Below, in pieces: positions 26,174 to 35,333 of a DNA stretch of 64,000 bases (the first letter of the stretch is position 1; each line of letters opens with the position of its first letter). The stretch covers positions 3,233,501 through 3,297,500 of the forward strand of contig NZ_CP046266.1 of assembly GCF_009720625.1 (NCBI RefSeq), written 5' to 3'. Source of the stretch: Metabacillus sediminilitoris (GTDB lineage Bacteria > Bacillota > Bacilli > Bacillales > Bacillaceae). A model generated the notes under the pieces. That model ran no database searches and was not told where the DNA came from. It saw nothing but the letters and a program-made list of their open reading frames with translations. The translations under genes were made by a program, and so were the position numbers.

Positions 26174-26626
26174 ATGAAACGAATAACAATTTTACTTATA
26201 AAATTTGTAACCTGTGTCATTGCTTTTGCGATTGGTTTAGATTTATTCTTTGATGCAACAATCGTTGATATTCTCACTTTTAGTTTGTTTGTTACGATTG
26301 TATCTTATGTAATTGGAGATCAAATCATCTTACCTAAACTTGGAAAACGTGCCGCAGCTGTTACTGATTTTTTATTAACGTACTTAAGTGTTTGGATATT
26401 TGGAAGTATTTTATTGGACAATTATTTACAAATTGGCTGGGGAAGTATCATTTCAGCTAGCATTATTACGGTAGCAGAGGTGTTTGTCCATTTATTCCTG
26501 CAAAATAAGGCAGATATAACACAAACAATTGAAAGAAGAAAAACAGGCTTTAATCCTTCTTTTGCCTATGGGACAGAATTTGGTGAGGATGAGGATGTTA
26601 AGGATCTTACACATAAGAAAGATTAA
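26174..26626 (+). CDS. DUF2512 (YndM-like) membrane protein
   Basis: 150 residues with four predicted helices and the family features LDLFFDATIVDILTFSLFVTIVSYVIGDQIILPKLGK and a soluble C-terminal tail (KTGFNPSFAYGTEFGED). Function unknown; relatives occur mostly in Bacillaceae. Start ATG sits behind GGGAGG. It ends before a strong bidirectional terminator shared with the convergent serine dehydratase operon. Confidence 0.88.
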   Translation: MKRITILLIKFVTCVIAFAIGLDLFFDATIVDILTFSLFVTIVSYVIGDQIILPKLGKRAAAVTDFLLTYLSVWIFGSILLDNYLQIGWGSIISASIITVAEVFVHLFLQNKADITQTIERRKTGFNPSFAYGTEFGEDEDVKDLTHKKD

Positions 26627-26763
26627 CTTGACTTATTGATTTTTATCCCACATAGCTTCTTTGATTCTACCAAATCTTTTAGTGAGGATTTCAACTTATT
26701 TATTATCGAAGTTACTGTCTTTATTCATTGTAAAAGTCTCTAACCCTTTCGATTGGAATATAT

Positions 26764-26813
26764 AAAAAGGTGACATGTACCTACATTCTTTCGTTGGTAC
26801 ATGTCACCTTTTT
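26764..26813. terminator. Bidirectional terminator
   Basis: Perfect 18-bp stem (26764-26781 with 26796-26813) with A run on one side and T run on the other. It serves the DUF2512 gene and, on the minus strand, the serine dehydratase operon whose stop codon overlaps its edge. Confidence 0.92.
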
Positions 26814-27679
26814 TATCCAAAAATCTCTTTTGCTAATCTTTTTCCAGTTGGAGTTGCTGCAAGACCGCCTTCTGCCGTTTCTTTAAGAGTCGATGGCATC
26901 GATTGCCCGATTAAAAACATCGCATTTATCACTTCATCACAAGGAATTTTGCTTTTTATACCTGCTAATGCCATATCGGCTGCTGTCATTGCGTTTGATG
27001 CACCCATCGCATTACGTTTTACACATGGCACCTCTACTAATCCTGCTACAGGATCACAAACTAAGCCAAGCATATTTTTTAATGTAATCGCCATTGCTTC
27101 AGCAGATTGTGCAGGTGTACCACCGGCAAGTTCGACGATTGCGGCGGCAGCCATCCCGCTGGCTGAGCCGACTTCTGCCTGACAGCCTCCAGCTGCTCCG
27201 GATATGGATGCATTATTTGCAACGACAAAACCGAATGCTGCTGATGTAAATAAGAACTCAATCATTTCCATGCGCGTAGGGTTTAACTTTTCTTTTACAG
27301 CGAACAATGTTCCAGGAACAACCCCTGCTGAACCAGCTGTAGGTGTCGCACAAATGGTCCCCATTGCAGCATTCACTTCATTTGTTGCAACAGCCTTGCT
27401 GACTGCGTCTAACAAGATATGACCTGTTAAAGCTTTTCCGCTTTTTATATAATTTTGCAGCAACACAGCATCACCGCCAGTTAGGCCTGAGAATGATTGA
27501 ACACCTTTTAGGCCCCGTTCGATTGCCTGCTCCATCACCGTTAAATTACGATCCATTTTCTCAATGATTTGTTCCCGTGTAAGTCCTGTAACCTCTATCT
27601 CCTGCTGAATCATAATTTCTGCTATTTTCACTTGTTTGCTTTCTGCAAGCGCAACAAGTTCTGCTACGTTTCTAAACAT
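26813..27679 (-). CDS. sdaAA: L-serine dehydratase, iron-sulfur type, alpha subunit
   Basis: 288 residues. Deaminates L-serine to pyruvate and ammonia with a [4Fe-4S] cluster rather than PLP. Conserved: MGTICATPTAGSAGVVPGTLFAV with the first cluster cysteine, GAAGGCQAEVGSASGMAAAA, and GLVCDPVAGLVEVPCVKRNAMG with the further cysteines. The beta subunit gene is 27 bases upstream. Part of a minus-strand cluster with an EIIC-like transporter and YheO-type regulator. Confidence 0.96.
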   Translation of the reverse strand: MFRNVAELVALAESKQVKIAEIMIQQEIEVTGLTREQIIEKMDRNLTVMEQAIERGLKGVQSFSGLTGGDAVLLQNYIKSGKALTGHILLDAVSKAVATNEVNAAMGTICATPTAGSAGVVPGTLFAVKEKLNPTRMEMIEFLFTSAAFGFVVANNASISGAAGGCQAEVGSASGMAAAAIVELAGGTPAQSAEAMAITLKNMLGLVCDPVAGLVEVPCVKRNAMGASNAMTAADMALAGIKSKIPCDEVINAMFLIGQSMPSTLKETAEGGLAATPTGKRLAKEIFG

Positions 27680-27706
27680 ATTGTACCTCCAGTTTGTTAA
27701 AAGCTT

Positions 27707-28369
27707 TTATTCAACCATCCGAATCGTCTGCGTAATATTTGGTAAGCTTTCAATCTCCTTGATGACATTGTCCTCAATTTTTTGATCAACTTCGATCACC
27801 ATCATCGCCATATTTCCTTTTTCTTTCCGTGATACTTCCATATGGCCGATATTTAATTGATACTTAGCTAATATATTTGTGACACCTGAAATCGCTCCAT
27901 AACGATCTTGATGTACAACTAATATGGCAGGATATTCTCCTGATAATTTAAGTTTAAATGAGTTCAATTCCGTAATTTCAATTGAACCTCCACCTATTGA
28001 TATACCAACGACATCGAGTTCATTATTTTCATCATACAAGCGAATTCTTACTGTATTTGGATGGTCTGTAACAAGATTTTCAACGACAAATTGTACATCC
28101 ATTCCGACTTCTTTAGCTAACGTTAAAGCTTGTGGTATACGCTCATCAAATGTATCAAAATCAAGCAGCCCTCCAACGATGGCTACATCTGTTCCATGTC
28201 CCTTATACGTTTTTGCAAATGAACCATATAAAGAAATAATTGCCTTTTTTGGTTGTCGTCCGAATAAGGTTCTAGCTACTCGCCCTATCCGAGCAGCCCC
28301 AGCTGTATGAGAACTAGAAGGACCAATCATAACTGGTCCGATAATATCAAAAGCTGATCTATATTTCAT
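27707..28369 (-). CDS. sdaAB: L-serine dehydratase, iron-sulfur type, beta subunit
   Basis: 220 residues from ATG 28369 (MKYRSAFDIIGPVMIGPSSS), behind AAGGATG. The N-terminal dehydratase domain contains GPSSSHTAGAARIGR; the C-terminal ACT domain (AILVVHQDRYGAISGVTNILA... MAMMVIEVDQ) is the expected serine-binding regulatory module. It forms the enzyme with the alpha subunit encoded next. Confidence 0.95.
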   Translation of the reverse strand: MKYRSAFDIIGPVMIGPSSSHTAGAARIGRVARTLFGRQPKKAIISLYGSFAKTYKGHGTDVAIVGGLLDFDTFDERIPQALTLAKEVGMDVQFVVENLVTDHPNTVRIRLYDENNELDVVGISIGGGSIEITELNSFKLKLSGEYPAILVVHQDRYGAISGVTNILAKYQLNIGHMEVSRKEKGNMAMMVIEVDQKIEDNVIKEIESLPNITQTIRMVE

Positions 28370-28497
28370 TGTTATCATCCTTATCTGATATAAATATTTA
28401 AACAACAGCACAATCGCCTTAGAAACTTCTATGGATCTACACTTTCATGCATTGTGCTACATAGTAAAATAGCGTGCGCATATCTGCAGTTATTTGC

Positions 28498-29541
28498 TTA
28501 AGCTACTTCTTTTACTTGTTTCGCATCATCCTTCGTTATTTCAGCCAACGTACGGATCTTAAAGTTTTTGAAGATAATCGATCCAAGTAACCCGCATAAT
28601 CCGCCGACGATTGCACATATAGCAGCAGTAATCGTTACTTTTAAAGGATCGTTGAACCCATACATAACGGCAAGACCAGCAATTGGTGTTGCCGTTCCTG
28701 GTGCATTGTTTACTAAACCAGCCATCGCTACGACAACACCTGCAGCTGCTCCTCCGATGAAATTCGTCACATATACAGGTATCGGGTTAGCCGAAATGAT
28801 GTTTGCCTGTGTTAATGGTTCAATTGCAACTGAAATTGTTGTACGACGATCTCCAAATTTCATGCGATCAAATAAAACATAGTTCATAAAAGAAGAACCA
28901 AAAACAGCTAAAGCACCAATCGCCATTGGAAGACCTGTTAATCCAAGCATGGCAGTTAATGCCATTGAACTTAATGGTGCTGTCGCAACAACTGTGATAA
29001 CGCCGCCTAAAATAATCCCCATTAAAATCGGATTACTGTTCGCTGTCTCAGCAATTATTCCACCAATATTAAGCAATGTTGCATCAACAACAGGACTCAT
29101 GTATTTTGCAATTAATCTTACAAGCGGTGCTGCCACGATGATTGTAACAATTAAGTCTAAGCCTGCTGGAACCTTCTTTTCAATGACTTTCACTAGGAAA
29201 GCGACAAGATAACCTGCAATAAATCCTGGTAATAACCCCATTCCTGCACATGCTACACCTAGCATTAACGCATAAACAGGTGACACACCCATCGCAAGTG
29301 CCACAAGTGCTGCAGCTGCTACACCACCCATACTACCTGAAGCAGATCCCACTTCTCCAAGAAACTCAATCTTTAATAAGTCACCGCCAACAAACTTTTG
29401 AAAGGCTTCTACTAAAAAGGCAGCTACAGCCGCATTCGCCAGTGCCCCCATCGCTTTCATTCCATTCGGAGCTTTGTAGCTAAACAAGGTGAAAAACCCT
29501 AAAACAATCAATAATAAAACCGTACCTTTTAAGATTTCCAT
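28498..29541 (-). CDS. PTS EIIC-like membrane transporter (PTS_EIIC_2 family), orphan
   Basis: 347 residues, about nine to ten helices rich in glycine and alanine. Conserved stretches include GEVGSASGSMGGVAAAALVALAMG, GVACAGMGLLPGFIAGYL and LTQANIISANPIPVYVTNFIGGA. It belongs to the EIIC-like family that lacks attached EIIA/EIIB parts, and neither subunit is encoded nearby. Its stop is about 130 bp upstream of sdaAB, so it probably feeds the serine dehydratase with serine or a related substrate; this is an inference from linkage. Start is ATG 29541 behind GGAGAG. Confidence 0.82.
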   Translation of the reverse strand: MEILKGTVLLLIVLGFFTLFSYKAPNGMKAMGALANAAVAAFLVEAFQKFVGGDLLKIEFLGEVGSASGSMGGVAAAALVALAMGVSPVYALMLGVACAGMGLLPGFIAGYLVAFLVKVIEKKVPAGLDLIVTIIVAAPLVRLIAKYMSPVVDATLLNIGGIIAETANSNPILMGIILGGVITVVATAPLSSMALTAMLGLTGLPMAIGALAVFGSSFMNYVLFDRMKFGDRRTTISVAIEPLTQANIISANPIPVYVTNFIGGAAAGVVVAMAGLVNNAPGTATPIAGLAVMYGFNDPLKVTITAAICAIVGGLCGLLGSIIFKNFKIRTLAEITKDDAKQVKEVA

Positions 29542-29603
29542 TTTAGTCTCTCCTTATCATATGAAACTTTTAATCTTTTAAAAGCCTAAAAATTTTTCAA
29601 GAT

Positions 29604-30281
29604 TTAGTCCATGATTTCTGCTGTTTCATCCAGATGATATTCATTCATCGTGCGGATTTTTTGAAGGTAATTATAGACTGTAAACTTTGAAACACCTAAA
29701 GCATGTGCGACATAATCGGTTGAACCCTTAATGAGAAACGTTCCCTTCTTCTCAAGAATCCTTACACATTCAATCTTCTCTGTGATTGTCATGTCTGAAG
29801 GAGCCTTTTTGAAACCAAGTAAAACTTCGTCAACCATCCCATGTATCACATCTTGTACTGTTGCATAAAAACTTTCAGTTGTTGTCTCATTGTTATTAAA
29901 ATGAATAAATTCTTCAACCACACCATTAAATTGCATGAATAAGCTAATATCATAATTAATACATAAAGCACCAATCGGTTTATTGTGTTGATCCTTTAAA
30001 AAGACCGTCGACGATTTCATAATTTGTCCTTTTTCCGACTGTGTTTTATAGTTCGGAATATCGTTTATGTCCTCATTTGGGTTTGCTAACTCCTTTAACA
30101 CTAAATCAGTTATCGGTGAACCAATCTTTCGACCTGTCACATTTCCTGCAAGATGAATGAGTGATTTTTTTAAATCTGTAAAATCATGTACGGCCACTTC
30201 ACATTTTGAACCAAACATCTTAACAAGCATATCAGCTGTCCGAATCGCCATATCAAATATAGCTTCATTATGATCTCGCAA
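29604..30281 (-). CDS. YheO-like transcriptional regulator (PAS_6 plus HTH_22)
   Basis: 225 residues. N-terminal YheO-like PAS domain (GSKCEVAVHDFTDLKKSLIHLAGNVTGRKIG... KPIGALCINYDISLF), then a C-terminal helix-turn-helix (FLIKGSTDYVAHALGVSKFTVYNYLQKI). It heads the EIIC-serine dehydratase cluster, 62 bp from the EIIC start, and likely controls it in response to a small ligand. A consensus cre site lies 22-35 bases upstream. Confidence 0.88.
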   Translation of the reverse strand: MRDHNEAIFDMAIRTADMLVKMFGSKCEVAVHDFTDLKKSLIHLAGNVTGRKIGSPITDLVLKELANPNEDINDIPNYKTQSEKGQIMKSSTVFLKDQHNKPIGALCINYDISLFMQFNGVVEEFIHFNNNETTTESFYATVQDVIHGMVDEVLLGFKKAPSDMTITEKIECVRILEKKGTFLIKGSTDYVAHALGVSKFTVYNYLQKIRTMNEYHLDETAEIMD

Positions 30282-30302
30282 CTTTCACACACCTCTCTTA
30301 TA

Positions 30303-30316
30303 TGTAATCGCTTACA
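30303..30316. promoter_or_regulatory. Consensus cre site (CcpA)
   Basis: TGTAATCGCTTACA satisfies every position of TGWNANCGNTNWCA and is palindromic at the ends. It precedes the YheO-type regulator gene. The remainder of the gap to 30589 is AT-rich with no gene. Confidence 0.75.
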
Positions 30317-30589
30317 GGTGAAACTAAAAAATTTAAACGATTTTTAAATGAATACTATTAATTCTTTATTGCAAAAGTATCATAACATACTATTTTTGCA
30401 TTTAAAATAAAATTTTAATAGATATTAAAAAATTGTAAAATTCAATTTTATTAGTAAAATCGTAATTCACTCCAATTTTTTTTAATTTATCTATTAAAAT
30501 CACTTATCTATCCCCTCATTCAAAGAACCCTATTTTATTTTATTAACATACTAAATTAATTATTTATTAATTCCATTGATTGAATCTAA

Positions 30590-30634
30590 AAATAGCTAAG
30601 GAGGCTAATCATTGATTAGCCTCCTTAGCTATTT
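30590..30634 (-). terminator. Strong terminator after the MFS gene
   Basis: Perfect 21-bp stem (30590-30610 with 30614-30634), three-base loop, T run on the minus strand. Confidence 0.92.
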
Positions 30635-30651
30635 CGATCGTTTTAAGTATT

Positions 30652-31902
30652 CTAGATCAATTCATTTCTTCTCTGAAAGTAACGGTACAAGAGAAAACTC
30701 ATAACAGAACAAAGAATTGCACAAACTCCGATAAAAACGAAACCTGCCTGAAATCCTCTTGTTAAGCCTATTTCCGCTCCATGCATACTTGTAAACCATT
30801 GCTTGAAAAACTCAATAATCGCTCCAATTAGAAAATTCCCTAACACAACTGCAATCCCCATTAATGTGACCGTAAACGTAATGGCAGTGTCTATTCCGTT
30901 GGGATACCGCTTAGCAATCAATGCCATAATCGTTGGATAAATTGGTGCGATACCAATCCCAGCTAATCCAAATAACCAGACAGCAGATGATCCAATAAGA
31001 GTTGCTACAATCGTTGCAATTCCCGCAACAGCAGAAAAAATAATGAGCGACTTCATAAATCCTATTTTATCTGTAACGGCACCTAGAATGATTCTCGACA
31101 TCATAAAACAAAGGAAAAAGATCGATAACATAGCTGATGATGCAGTTTGACTCCAATGGTAGGATTTCTCTAAGAAATTAACGAGCCAGCCTGCCATTGA
31201 TAATTCTGCTATCACACCGAAAGAAAGAATACTTATGATTAACCATGCAGCAGGATCCTTCAAATATACTTTTAGAGGAATACGCTCCTCTGCTGTTACC
31301 TTATCTACAGGGAATTTACTAAAAAACGTTGGAATCATCGGAATAATACAAAGGGAAAGCATCAACAAATACATCCCACGCCATCCTACCTCATTTCCCA
31401 AAACATGCAATCCCATAAGTCCTGTAGCCATCATCGGGGCAACCGTTGAGCTAAGCCCATAAAAGAAATGGGATACATTCATCATAAAACCGGTATTCTT
31501 AGTAAAAATTCTAGCAGCTATAATGGCTAAGGCAATTTCCAGCATCCCATTCCCTATATACATAAAGAAATAAGATAGAGAAAACACAAAATAATTACTT
31601 GAAAAATAAATAAATACTCCAGATAATGCCATAGAGCCAAATGCAAGTAAACTGACTAATTTAATCCCACACTTCGATGTAAATACCCCAGTAAAACTAC
31701 AAGCGAGCAAAAATCCGAACGAATTCAACGCCAAAAGGACGCCGATTTGCCATTCATCTATTGCAAAATCTGTCTGCATCCTTGGAATGGCCGGACCCTT
31801 AATATTTTCTAAAAAACCAAAAACTAAATATCCAACAAAGATGACTAGAAATGGAAGTGGTATGGATTTTTTTATCAGCTTCGTTTGTTGAACTGTTTGC
31901 AT
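30652..31902 (-). CDS. MFS transporter (sugar-transporter-like)
   Basis: 416 residues, twelve predicted helices, from ATG 31902 behind AGAGG. Motifs: NIKGPAIPRMQTDFAIDEWQIGVLLALNSFGFLLA at the start and SYFFMYIGNGMLEIALAIIAARIF, reminiscent of FucP/FHS-like sugar transporters. The substrate cannot be derived. It stands alone, downstream of a promoter region that contains a 17-bp inverted repeat. Confidence 0.85.
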   Translation of the reverse strand: MQTVQQTKLIKKSIPLPFLVIFVGYLVFGFLENIKGPAIPRMQTDFAIDEWQIGVLLALNSFGFLLACSFTGVFTSKCGIKLVSLLAFGSMALSGVFIYFSSNYFVFSLSYFFMYIGNGMLEIALAIIAARIFTKNTGFMMNVSHFFYGLSSTVAPMMATGLMGLHVLGNEVGWRGMYLLMLSLCIIPMIPTFFSKFPVDKVTAEERIPLKVYLKDPAAWLIISILSFGVIAELSMAGWLVNFLEKSYHWSQTASSAMLSIFFLCFMMSRIILGAVTDKIGFMKSLIIFSAVAGIATIVATLIGSSAVWLFGLAGIGIAPIYPTIMALIAKRYPNGIDTAITFTVTLMGIAVVLGNFLIGAIIEFFKQWFTSMHGAEIGLTRGFQAGFVFIGVCAILCSVMSFLLYRYFQRRNELI

Positions 31903-31980
31903 GTTTAAACCTCTCAAACTTCAATTTTTTAAAAGTGACTTAATTTTAAGTATACTAACTTCCTAACCAATAAAGTATAG

Positions 31981-32034
31981 AAATTAACATTATAAAGTGA
32001 GACTTACCTAAGAGTAGCTTTATAATGTTAATTT
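31981..32034. repeat. Seventeen-bp inverted repeat in the MFS promoter region
   Basis: 31981-31997 and 32018-32034 are exact reverse complements; each arm contains ATTATA/TATAAT. On the minus strand one arm could be the -10 of the MFS gene, so this may be an operator. Confidence 0.55.
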
Positions 32035-32049
32035 GCCACGATAAAAAAA

Positions 32050-32086
32050 ACAGTCCCACACCACATTCAATAAGTGGTGGGACTGT
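32050..32086 (-). terminator. Terminator of the alpha-galactoside operon
   Basis: Stem ACAGTCCCAC/GTGGGACTGT (plus bulged extension) followed on the minus strand by a run of eight T, just after melA. Confidence 0.9.
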
Positions 32087-32105
32087 CAAAAACATACCAT
32101 AAATC

Positions 32106-33434
32106 CTATCTCACATAAACCTTCGTACCAATCTCTGTAAACTGCGGCAACCATTTGCCATGTGCTTCAATTAACTCATCACACATAGAGATAATTTCAT
32201 CCATAGACAGCTCTGCACTCGTATGAGGATCAAGCATCGCAGCATGGTACACATGCTCTCTTTTTCCAGTAATAGCTGCTTCGATTGTTAATAATTGTGT
32301 ATTAATATTCGTTCTGTTAAGTGCAGCTAATTGTTCTGGAAGACTTCCAATGTAGGTTGGCAAAATACCATTGCGATCGACAACACATGGCACCTCTACA
32401 ACTGCGTTTTCCGGAAGATTGCTGATTAAGCGACCGGTGTTTAGCACATTTCCGCCAAATTTAAACGGGACGTTCGTTTCCATTGCTTCAATTATTCTTG
32501 AACCATATTCATGTGATCTAGCATGTGTAAGTTGACTGTTGTTCACCATTTCTTCTCGCATCGACACCCAATTTTCAATTTGTGATATACAACGACGCGG
32601 ATATTCATCAAGAGGAATATTAAACTTCTCAATAAGCTCAGGATATTTGCTTTTAATGAAATACGGGTGATACTCTGCATTGTGTTCAGAAGACTCAGTG
32701 ATATAGTATCCAAATTTATCCATTAGTTCGTAACGAACCATATCATTATGTTTTGTTTTTTGCTTTTCCTTTGCTCGGCGTTTGATTTCTGGATAAAGAT
32801 CCTCGCCATCTCGCTTCACCTCCAACAGCCATGCCATATGGTTAATCCCAGCGATTCTCTCTTCAATTCCTTCATGATCCATTCCTAAGTCCCTGAAAAG
32901 ATGCTCTGTACAAACTTGAACACTATGACATAAACCAACTGTTTTCACATTTGTATAGCGAAGCATTGCTCCTGTTAAATTTGCCATCGGATTTGTGTAA
33001 TTTAAGAAAAGTGCATCAGGACAAACCTCTTCAATATCCTTTGCAAAATCCAACATAACCGGAATGGTACGAAGCGCTCGGAAAATCCCGCCAATTCCAA
33101 TTGTATCAGCAATTGTTTGCTGTAAACCGTACTTTTTAGGAATCTCGAAATCTATGACTGTACTAGGTTTATAGCCACCAACTTGTATCGCATTGATCAC
33201 ATATTTTGCACCACGTAACGCTTCTTTTCGATCAGAATATGATTTGATTATCACATTACATTTGTAGTTATTTTTTAAATTTTTTAACATGTTCTCTGAA
33301 TCTTTTAGACGTTGCTCATCAATATCAAATAAGGCAAATTCAAATCCTGCTAACGCTGGAACAAACATACAATCGCCTAGTACATTTTTTGCAAATACAG
33401 TGCTTCCTGCTCCGATAAATGTGATTTTTGACAT
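32106..33434 (-). CDS. melA: Alpha-galactosidase, glycoside hydrolase family 4
   Basis: 442 residues. GH4 enzymes need NAD+ and Mn2+; the Rossmann motif TFIGAGSTVFAKNVLGD is at the N-terminus, the NYTNPMAN substrate/metal segment and the GLCHSVQ cysteine-histidine metal site follow, then GINHMAWLLEV. It hydrolyses melibiose and raffinose-type sugars in the cytoplasm. Last gene of the melE-melD-melC-melA operon, 52 bp after melC, with a terminator behind. Order and identities match the B. subtilis melREDCA (formerly msm/amy) locus. Confidence 0.93.
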   Translation of the reverse strand: MSKITFIGAGSTVFAKNVLGDCMFVPALAGFEFALFDIDEQRLKDSENMLKNLKNNYKCNVIIKSYSDRKEALRGAKYVINAIQVGGYKPSTVIDFEIPKKYGLQQTIADTIGIGGIFRALRTIPVMLDFAKDIEEVCPDALFLNYTNPMANLTGAMLRYTNVKTVGLCHSVQVCTEHLFRDLGMDHEGIEERIAGINHMAWLLEVKRDGEDLYPEIKRRAKEKQKTKHNDMVRYELMDKFGYYITESSEHNAEYHPYFIKSKYPELIEKFNIPLDEYPRRCISQIENWVSMREEMVNNSQLTHARSHEYGSRIIEAMETNVPFKFGGNVLNTGRLISNLPENAVVEVPCVVDRNGILPTYIGSLPEQLAALNRTNINTQLLTIEAAITGKREHVYHAAMLDPHTSAELSMDEIISMCDELIEAHGKWLPQFTEIGTKVYVR

Positions 33435-33486
33435 GAATCATCTTCCTTCCTAGATATGATATTTTTGAAATAACGAATCTATCAAA

Positions 33487-34317
33487 TTATCCTTTAACAG
33501 ATCCAGAGGATAGTCCTGCTATAAAATATTTTTGTAAAAATAAGAATAAAATCGTCATTGGCAGCATTGCTAAGATCGCAGCGGCTGCAACCAGGTTTAA
33601 GTGATTTTGATTTTGACCAAAGAAACTCGCTAATGAAACAGTAACCGTATGCATCGATTTATCCTGTAAGAAGAAAATGGCAAATTGATAATCATTCCAA
33701 ATGAATACACAAGCAATAATGAGTACAGAAGCTGTTACCGGCTTAAGCAACGGAAACACGATTCGGAAGAAAGTTCCTAGCGTACTAGCCCCATCTATTT
33801 TTGCTGCCTCTTCTAACTCCTTTGGAATCGTTGAGCGGATAAACCCTGCATATAAAAAGATCGTTAATGGCATAAAAGCGGCCACGTTATTCAAAATAGC
33901 GACCTCATATGTATTCATCATGCCAATATTTACGACCATTTTATACAATGGCACCAATGCAGTTAAAGGCGGGATAATCATGATCGCAATAAACACGAAA
34001 TAAAAGATTTTATTTAATGTTGTCTTGCGGCGCGCCATTGGATAAGCTGCCATTGATCCAAAGAAAATTAATAAAACGGCTGAGCATCCCGTGATAATCA
34101 GTGTATTTATAAAAGATGGACCTAAATTCGCTGTTTGCCACGCCTCTGAGAAGTTCTGAAAATTCAATTCCTTAGGAAAGACCCACTTCGAACTAAAATC
34201 ACCTTTTGCTTTTAAAGCGGTTGTGGCCATAATATAAAAGGGAATGATATGGAATAACAACACTAGGATAGATACACCTGTTAACAAGTGTTTCTTTTTC
34301 TTATTAAGATATTCCAT
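33487..34317 (-). CDS. melC: Alpha-galactoside ABC transporter permease (MelC type)
   Basis: 276 residues, six helices, EAA loop LEEAAKIDGASTLGTFFRIVFP. MalG-type partner of the upstream permease; its ATG overlaps the preceding stop by one base (TAATG), indicating translational coupling. No ATPase gene in the operon; a shared MsmX-like ATPase is known to serve these importers in B. subtilis. Confidence 0.92.
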   Translation of the reverse strand: MEYLNKKKKHLLTGVSILVLLFHIIPFYIMATTALKAKGDFSSKWVFPKELNFQNFSEAWQTANLGPSFINTLIITGCSAVLLIFFGSMAAYPMARRKTTLNKIFYFVFIAIMIIPPLTALVPLYKMVVNIGMMNTYEVAILNNVAAFMPLTIFLYAGFIRSTIPKELEEAAKIDGASTLGTFFRIVFPLLKPVTASVLIIACVFIWNDYQFAIFFLQDKSMHTVTVSLASFFGQNQNHLNLVAAAAILAMLPMTILFLFLQKYFIAGLSSGSVKG

Positions 34318-35243
34318 TATGCTTCAATCTCCTTTCGCTTAAAGTAAACAAGCGCCGCTAAGCTAATTACGAGAATAATAATCGCCATAAATACGCCTTG
34401 TGTCGCTGCATAGCCAGCATCCTGTCTTTTAAAATAAAGATCGTACATAAATGTTGACATCGATTGTGATGCATTCCCAGGTCCGCCGCCAGTTAATGCA
34501 ATGATGACATCAAATAATTTTAAACCGCCGATTATATTAAGTACCATATTTATGGTGATCGATGGCATTAATAGTGGCAGTGTAATGTTTTTAAATTGTT
34601 GAAGTGATGATGCCCCATCAATTTGTGCTGCTTCATAAAAATCCTTTGAGATACTTTGTAAACCTGCTAAATAGATAATCATCGCGATTCCAACATATTG
34701 ATACGTATTGACAAACACGATAATCCACGTATTAAATTCCGGATTTCCTAACACATTGATTTTTTCAAGTCCAAAGAATTGCAATGCATCGTTAAGTGCT
34801 CCACCTTGGAAAGAGAAGAAAAAGTACCAAATATATCCCATAATCAACGGGCTGATAATAACCGGTAAATATATGACTGTACGAGTAACTGCCTTCATTT
34901 TTATACTTTGGTTCAACAGCAAGGCATATAATAAGCCAAGTACGTTTTGGAGAATAGTGCTGCCAATCCCGTATAGAAGTGTATTTTTGACTACAAGCCA
35001 TGTTGTAGGATCTGCAAAAAGACGTTTATATTGATCAAATCCCACATGATCATATTCTTGCGAGAAACCATTCCAATTCGTAAAGGATAGTTGAATACCA
35101 TTAAAAAACGGATATAAGATAAACAGAAATACTACAGCGAAACTTGGTAGGTACATCCACCAAAGTGAAGTTTGCTTTTTCACTTTAAGTTTCCTTGGTT
35201 TTTTGGTTACAGTGTACTCTGTTTCTGTGACTATCTCACTCAT
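34317..35243 (-). CDS. melD: Alpha-galactoside ABC transporter permease (MelD type)
   Basis: 308 residues, six helices after a basic N-terminus ([13 protein letters not shown]). EAA loop [24 protein letters not shown] and the MalF-type signature [20 protein letters not shown] are present. It pairs with the next permease. It starts 90 bp after the binding-protein stop. Confidence 0.92.
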   Translation of the reverse strand: MSEIVTETEYTVTKKPRKLKVKKQTSLWWMYLPSFAVVFLFILYPFFNGIQLSFTNWNGFSQEYDHVGFDQYKRLFADPTTWLVVKNTLLYGIGSTILQNVLGLLYALLLNQSIKMKAVTRTVIYLPVIISPLIMGYIWYFFFSFQGGALNDALQFFGLEKINVLGNPEFNTWIIVFVNTYQYVGIAMIIYLAGLQSISKDFYEAAQIDGASSLQQFKNITLPLLMPSITINMVLNIIGGLKLFDVIIALTGGGPGNASQSMSTFMYDLYFKRQDAGYAATQGVFMAIIILVISLAALVYFKRKEIEA

Positions 35244-35333
35244 CTTTCACACTCCTTAATTAGACGTTAGGGTTAAATAAGTAAGGAGCGGACAGATATC
35301 CTCTCCTCAACAAACCCTTGCCACACATCGAAG

